Below, in pieces: positions 60,028-64,000 of a DNA stretch of 64,000 nucleotides. Within the stretch, counting starts at the first letter, position 1, and each line of letters begins with the position of its first letter. Source of the stretch: DASUCS01 sp041166385 (GTDB lineage Bacteria; Actinomycetota; Acidimicrobiia; Acidimicrobiales; JACDCH01); assembly GCA_041166385.1 (NCBI GenBank), contig JBEEFW010000098.1, forward strand, positions 1 through 64,000. The letters run 5' to 3'. A model generated the notes under the pieces. It searched no databases and was not told the DNA's origin. It saw only the letters and a list, made by a program, of their open reading frames with translations. The position numbers and the translations under genes were made by a program.

Positions 60028-62193
60028 GTGACCGAGGGTGGCTCGCGGGACGCGGCGCCACTGTCGGGAAGAGCGAAGCCAGGTGCGGCCTGGACTGCAC
60101 CACTCGCCGCCGCACTCGGACTGTGCCTGCTCATCGGCGTGCTGCTCGCGCGAACGGGCGGGCCGATCTACGCGGACACCACCGAGCACGTGAGGCCGAA
60201 CTCGGTCATCGGGCCGCTCTCCCCGACCAAGTCGTTGCACCAGAGTTTCGTCGCGCACGCCGATGGTCTCTCGTCGATCGAGATGCGATTCGGCACGTTC
60301 GGGGGTGTGACCAAGTGCACCGTCGGCGTGCGGGTCACGTCGGAGAGCTCCGTGATCTCCTCCGGGGAGATCCCGTGTGCGTCGCTCGTTCCTGACAGCG
60401 CGCGCGTGCAGGTTGCCCATTTCGCACCACAACCGCACAGCAGCGGCCGCACCTTCGAGATCGAACTGACCATCACCCAAACGGGCGACGAGTCCGTCGT
60501 CGCGTGGGGCGGCCCCGACATCGGAGGCTCGTTGCCGCCAGCGCGCCTGGGCTCGGACCAGGTCGCTGTCGCGGCGGAGATCCACACGAACTATGGCGGC
60601 GACCATCACGCGTGGAGCCAGATCGGCATTGCCCTGCGCCGCATGGAGCAGTATCGGCCGTGGTTCCAGCAGGCGTTCGTCGTCGTCCTCGTGGCCTTGC
60701 TGTGCGTCGCCGCCCTCGTCGCCCTCGTCGCGATGCGAGGCAGGCGCGCCGTCGCACTGCTCATCGTGCTCGTGGTGGCCAAGGGCGCGCTGTGGTCGGC
60801 CGTGGTGCCGCCGCTCGAGTCGCCCGACGAACCCGCGCACGTTGGCTACGCGCAGTTCATGGCCGAAGCCCATCGCCTTCCAAAGCGCAACGTGAGCCAA
60901 CTCGGCTTGCCCGCTGGTCAGTTCTACAGCCCGCAGCTCAATGGGCTCGTCGAGGCGCTCCACGTCGAGAGTCAGGCAAGGGGCGACCGCCCCGACTTCC
61001 TACCGAGCGGCGATGCGGGTCCCGTCATCGCGGCCGGCAACGCCTCGCCCGAAGCGAACGGCAACGGCGCCGCCGCGGGCTACCCGCCCGCCTACTACGC
61101 GCCCGCGGCGGTGCTGTACAAGCTGTCTCCAGGGTCGCTGCTCACGCGCATCGAAGTGATGCGCTGGTGGAGCATCGCGCTCGGAGCCGTAGCTGCGTGG
61201 CTCACATTGCTGATCGGCCGCCGGCTCTTCCCGCAGTGCGAAGGCGCAGCCATCGCCCTTGCCGTCGCGTGCGCGGTCCAGCCTGAGCTCAGCCAACAGA
61301 CCGCAACGGTCAACAACGACGCGCTCGTGATCGCTGGAGGCGCCGCCTGTCTGCTGGCCGCGCTCGATCTCCTACAACCAAGTCGGCGGCGCGGCCGGTG
61401 GTTGTGCGCCCTCGCCGGGGCTGCTCTCGGCACGACGATGTTCAAGTCGTTCGGCGTGATCTTCGCACCGGTGCTTCTCGTCGCGTGGATCATTGGCCGA
61501 GTTCGCACACCCGCAGGCGAGCGCCCGTTGGTGCGTCGCGAGATCGGGCAGACCTTGCTCGGTATTGGCGGAACGTACGGCGTCTGGTTCGTGTATGCCG
61601 CGCTCTTTGGCTTCCAGGGAGCCTCGCTCACCGACCTCACTCCGAGCGAGGGTCCGAAAGGCCTGCGCGACTACCTCCACGTGTTGCAGCAGGACTGGTA
61701 TCGGCCGCTGCGACTGAACTGGATCGACCAACTCTGGGGCGACTTCTCCTGGATCGACACGCCCTTCCCGACGTGGGTACAGACCACGCTGCTCGTACTG
61801 TCGCTTGTCGGTATCGCGATCATGATCGCGTGGTCGGTCGCGGTGATTCACCGCTACACCACCACCTTCCGCGATCGGAAGCACAGCACCGTCAGTGACG
61901 AGTTCGTGGACGGCTCAGCCCAGGCATTCGTGCTCGCACTGAGCGTGATGGTGATGCTGGCGTTCTGCTTGGTGGTCGGCTACCTCAACTTTCACCACAC
62001 GGGCCGCAACGACCTCATTCAGGGGCGATACGCACTGATGCTCGTGCCGGCCCTGCTGTCCGCTCCTGTCGTTGCCGTGCGCGCACTGTGGCCACGGCTC
62101 AGTCCCCTTGTTCCTATGGTGCTCACTGCCGCGGCGATGATCGCGCTCAACATCGGGGGGATCGCACTGCTCACCGAGCGCTTCTATCTGTAA
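60028..62193 (+). CDS. DUF2142-family polytopic membrane protein
   Basis: A 721-residue membrane protein. One helix near residues 25-43 is followed by an extracytoplasmic domain of about 150 residues and then about ten helices from residue 213 on. The segment AVVPPLESPDEPAHVGYAQFMAE is the DUF2142 signature and resembles the first-loop acidic motif of GT-C glycosyltransferases. Members sit in capsule and O-antigen loci and are presumed lipid-carrier-dependent transferases. The specific sugar is unknown. GTG start at 60028. Its end overlaps the convergent GT2 gene by 23 bases. Confidence 0.82.
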   Translation: MTEGGSRDAAPLSGRAKPGAAWTAPLAAALGLCLLIGVLLARTGGPIYADTTEHVRPNSVIGPLSPTKSLHQSFVAHADGLSSIEMRFGTFGGVTKCTVGVRVTSESSVISSGEIPCASLVPDSARVQVAHFAPQPHSSGRTFEIELTITQTGDESVVAWGGPDIGGSLPPARLGSDQVAVAAEIHTNYGGDHHAWSQIGIALRRMEQYRPWFQQAFVVVLVALLCVAALVALVAMRGRRAVALLIVLVVAKGALWSAVVPPLESPDEPAHVGYAQFMAEAHRLPKRNVSQLGLPAGQFYSPQLNGLVEALHVESQARGDRPDFLPSGDAGPVIAAGNASPEANGNGAAAGYPPAYYAPAAVLYKLSPGSLLTRIEVMRWWSIALGAVAAWLTLLIGRRLFPQCEGAAIALAVACAVQPELSQQTATVNNDALVIAGGAACLLAALDLLQPSRRRGRWLCALAGAALGTTMFKSFGVIFAPVLLVAWIIGRVRTPAGERPLVRREIGQTLLGIGGTYGVWFVYAALFGFQGASLTDLTPSEGPKGLRDYLHVLQQDWYRPLRLNWIDQLWGDFSWIDTPFPTWVQTTLLVLSLVGIAIMIAWSVAVIHRYTTTFRDRKHSTVSDEFVDGSAQAFVLALSVMVMLAFCLVVGYLNFHHTGRNDLIQGRYALMLVPALLSAPVVAVRALWPRLSPLVPMVLTAAAMIALNIGGIALLTERFYL

Positions 62194-63517
62194 GGCCGCG
62201 ATCGCGGACTTGCCCGGGAGCCCGCAGCAGAAATCCGCCGAAGGCTCGCACCCGAGTTCTCATCGTTCCAGTTGACGGGCGCGCGCGACGAAGTGTCGGT
62301 GCCACGATGTCGCGGCGGAAGTACGACGCGGAGACTGCCACGTAGCGCACCACTCCCCGTGCGAGCGATCGCCAGGAAGCGTGACGCGCCAGCACGAGCA
62401 GACGATTGCGCTCGTTGAAGTACAGCGCGAGTGACGGGTTCTGACCCGCTGTCGCCGCGTGTGTGTGACGCACCACCGACAAGGGCACGTAGCGGTACCG
62501 CCAGCCTCGGCGTCGGCCCCGCCAGGAGAGCTCGAGGTCCTCGTAGTAGAGGAAGAGCCGTTCGTCGAAAACGCCGACGTCGCGCAGGTAGTCGGCGCGC
62601 AGCAGCACCGCGCCGCCTGACCAGGCGAATACGTCGGCAGGGGTGTCGTGCTGGCCGTGGTCCGGCTCGAGCCAACCGCGATCGGCCCCGTACCCGTCGT
62701 CGACGAGCTCGGTGCCAACGTTGTTGATCAGGTCGAACGGATCGCCGTCGAGTGTCACCTCGTAGCGCTGCCGCCCTCGTTTGATCGCCAGTGCAGTGCG
62801 TTGCCCCCCGCTGGCGGCTTCGACGACCTTGTCACTCTCACTGTCGATGAGCAGCTCGACCGGTGTCGGCCGGCGAGTGTCATCTTGCACCTCGACGAAC
62901 AGCGCGGCGTTCGGCATCGACCAGCGCGCGATGAACGGTCCATCCTGTTCCGGCTCGTAGAACCCGCGCTCATAGCGGACGGTCGCCCTGGCTCCCGCAC
63001 CAGAGGTCACATCGACGAGGCGTATTCCCCTCGACCGATGATCTGCGGGCCGCGAGGGTTCGGCTGTCGTGGTGAGCTCGAGCGTGCGATAGCGCCCATC
63101 GAACAACATCTTCGGACTGGCCGCGCCGAGCAACCTGTCTGATCGCAGGGCATCGACAAGCGGAGCAAGCCAGCCGGCGGGCACGGTCACGTCGTTGTTG
63201 ACGAGCGCCACAAGGTCGACCCCGTCGAGGTCGGCCAAGGCGAGGTTGTTGCCGCCCGCGAATCCCAGGTTCGACTCGGAGCGGATCACCCGAACGCCCG
63301 GCATCTCCCGTCCCACGCGTTCGGCCACACCATCGGTTGACGCGTTGTCGACAAGCACGATCTCCGCCGCGACATCACCGTCGAGGCTCTCGGTCACCGA
63401 CCGCAGGCAGCGGAGCGTCAAATCGCCCCCGTTGAAGTTGAGGACGACCACGCGGAGCTTCGGCACTCGTGGCAGCGGAGTGGCCGTCCGACGGGCCGTT
63501 TTCTGGGTCATCTGCAC
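62171..63517 (-). CDS. GT2 glycosyltransferase with a beta-rich insertion
   Basis: A 448-residue GT-A protein. The N-terminal half has LRVVVLNFNGGDLTLRCLRSV, IVLVDNASTDGVAERV, SNLGFAGGNNLALADL and VALVNNDVTVPAGWL. The acceptor half has WSGGAVLLRADYLRDVGVFDERLFLYYEDLELSWR in its usual form. Between them lies an extra segment of about 110 residues (roughly 155-265), beta-rich, that ordinary GT2 enzymes of this type lack. It resembles rhamnosyltransferases. GTG 63517 and ATG 63511 are both possible starts. It diverges from the CAP-domain gene. Confidence 0.87.
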   Translation of the reverse strand: MQMTQKTARRTATPLPRVPKLRVVVLNFNGGDLTLRCLRSVTESLDGDVAAEIVLVDNASTDGVAERVGREMPGVRVIRSESNLGFAGGNNLALADLDGVDLVALVNNDVTVPAGWLAPLVDALRSDRLLGAASPKMLFDGRYRTLELTTTAEPSRPADHRSRGIRLVDVTSGAGARATVRYERGFYEPEQDGPFIARWSMPNAALFVEVQDDTRRPTPVELLIDSESDKVVEAASGGQRTALAIKRGRQRYEVTLDGDPFDLINNVGTELVDDGYGADRGWLEPDHGQHDTPADVFAWSGGAVLLRADYLRDVGVFDERLFLYYEDLELSWRGRRRGWRYRYVPLSVVRHTHAATAGQNPSLALYFNERNRLLVLARHASWRSLARGVVRYVAVSASYFRRDIVAPTLRRARPSTGTMRTRVRAFGGFLLRAPGQVRDRGLTDRSAR

Positions 63518-63602
63518 TACTCAAGCAATCCGAGGCTCGTGCCGATGTCTAGGCAGACCTGAAGTGCCATCGCACCCCCACGCAGCCTCCGAGAGAGCAA
63601 AG

Positions 63603-64000
63603 ATGCCACGAACCACTCCAAACAGCGCCATCAGCAGGGTCCTGTCCGGGCTGCTGTTGCTGGTACTAGTCACGACCTGCACCATCGGACTGGCGGCCAG
63701 CCCGGCATCGGCTCAGAGCGCCGCTGACGAGTCTGCGCTCTTCGCCGCGACGAACCAGTCCCGTGCCGACAACGGGTTGCCCGCACTGCAGTACGACCCA
63801 CAGTTGTCCTCCATCGCGAACGCATGGGCCAATCACATGGCCTCGACTCGGACGCTCGAGCACAACCCGAGTCTCGTCGATCAGGTCAACTCGCAAGTCA
63901 CCTCACAGTGGACCCGCATCGGCGAGAACGTCGGCTTCGGCCCGTCGGTCTCCGCTCTGGAGAGCGCGTTCATGAATTCTCCTCCGCACAGGGCGAACAT
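63603..64000 (+). CDS. Secreted CAP/SCP-domain protein (5' part; runs off the right edge)
   Basis: The reading frame opens with ATG at 63603 and is still open at the edge. A signal peptide of about 36 residues ends ASPASAQ. The CAP domain begins SALFAATNQSRADNGLPALQYDP. It continues with IANAWANHMASTRTLEHNPSL, then RIGENVGFGPSVSALESAFM and NSPPHRANI at the edge. These are the standard CAP motifs with the His and Glu of the cavity. Bacterial members are exported; their activity is not established. GAGAG lies about 8 bases before the ATG. Confidence 0.88.
   Translation, partial: MPRTTPNSAISRVLSGLLLLVLVTTCTIGLAASPASAQSAADESALFAATNQSRADNGLPALQYDPQLSSIANAWANHMASTRTLEHNPSLVDQVNSQVTSQWTRIGENVGFGPSVSALESAFMNSPPHRAN

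Overview
The window is a gene-dense, high-GC chromosomal segment with frequent GTG and TTG starts and many 4-base stop/start overlaps. Its gene content (coenzyme F420 genes, DUF6458, DUF5719 and CsbD-like proteins, Ku-type end joining, UdgX, partner-switching sigma control, OtsA-independent trehalose synthesis) points to an actinobacterium. I suspect an Acidimicrobiia/Ilumatobacter-like lineage, but that placement is inference. I saw no rRNA, tRNA, CRISPR or recognisable transposase. No gap between genes exceeds 300 bases.

Region 1 (1-16.5 kb) looks like a stress and DNA-maintenance island. It holds a cation efflux protein, an RsbW-like kinase, two STAS antagonists, a PP2C phosphatase and a SigB/SigF-type sigma factor. 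With them are a CsbD-like protein, topoisomerase IB, UdgX, an F420-dependent oxidoreductase, glgX-treZ-treY for trehalose from glycogen, and ku next to a LigD-like phosphoesterase protein whose ligase domain looks degenerate. GGGTAA/C-type promoter motifs recur in front of several of these genes.

Region 2 (16.5-37.1 kb) is envelope polysaccharide synthesis: a DUF5719 protein, a large GT2/membrane fusion, glycosyltransferases, the GDP-deoxyhexose pair gmd/rmd, a mannose-1-phosphate-type guanylyltransferase, an epimerase, the UDP-xylose pair ugd/uxs and an LCP attachment enzyme. The F420 genes cofD and cofE are embedded here.

Region 3 (37.1-50.6 kb) is central metabolism: acyl-CoA dehydrogenase, pabB-pabC, birA, biotin carboxylase/BCCP, an LpdA-type flavoprotein, a secreted PI-PLC-like protein, methylmalonyl-CoA mutase and its chaperone meaB. 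A 1.1-kb segment bounded by 53-bp inverted repeats (48 of 53 positions matching) and carrying one nuclease-like gene is inserted between the mutase and meaB; it is the most unusual structure in the window.

Region 4 (50.6-64 kb) returns to the cell surface: methyltransferases, a SpoIID-like protein and an amidase sharing the same C-terminal repeats, a Wzm/Wzt exporter, glycosyltransferases, a DUF2142 membrane protein and a CAP-domain protein cut by the right edge.

Recurring design: seven convergent gene pairs overlap at their 3' ends, and several genes have a TANNNT element only 6-9 bases before a GTG, which suggests leaderless transcripts.
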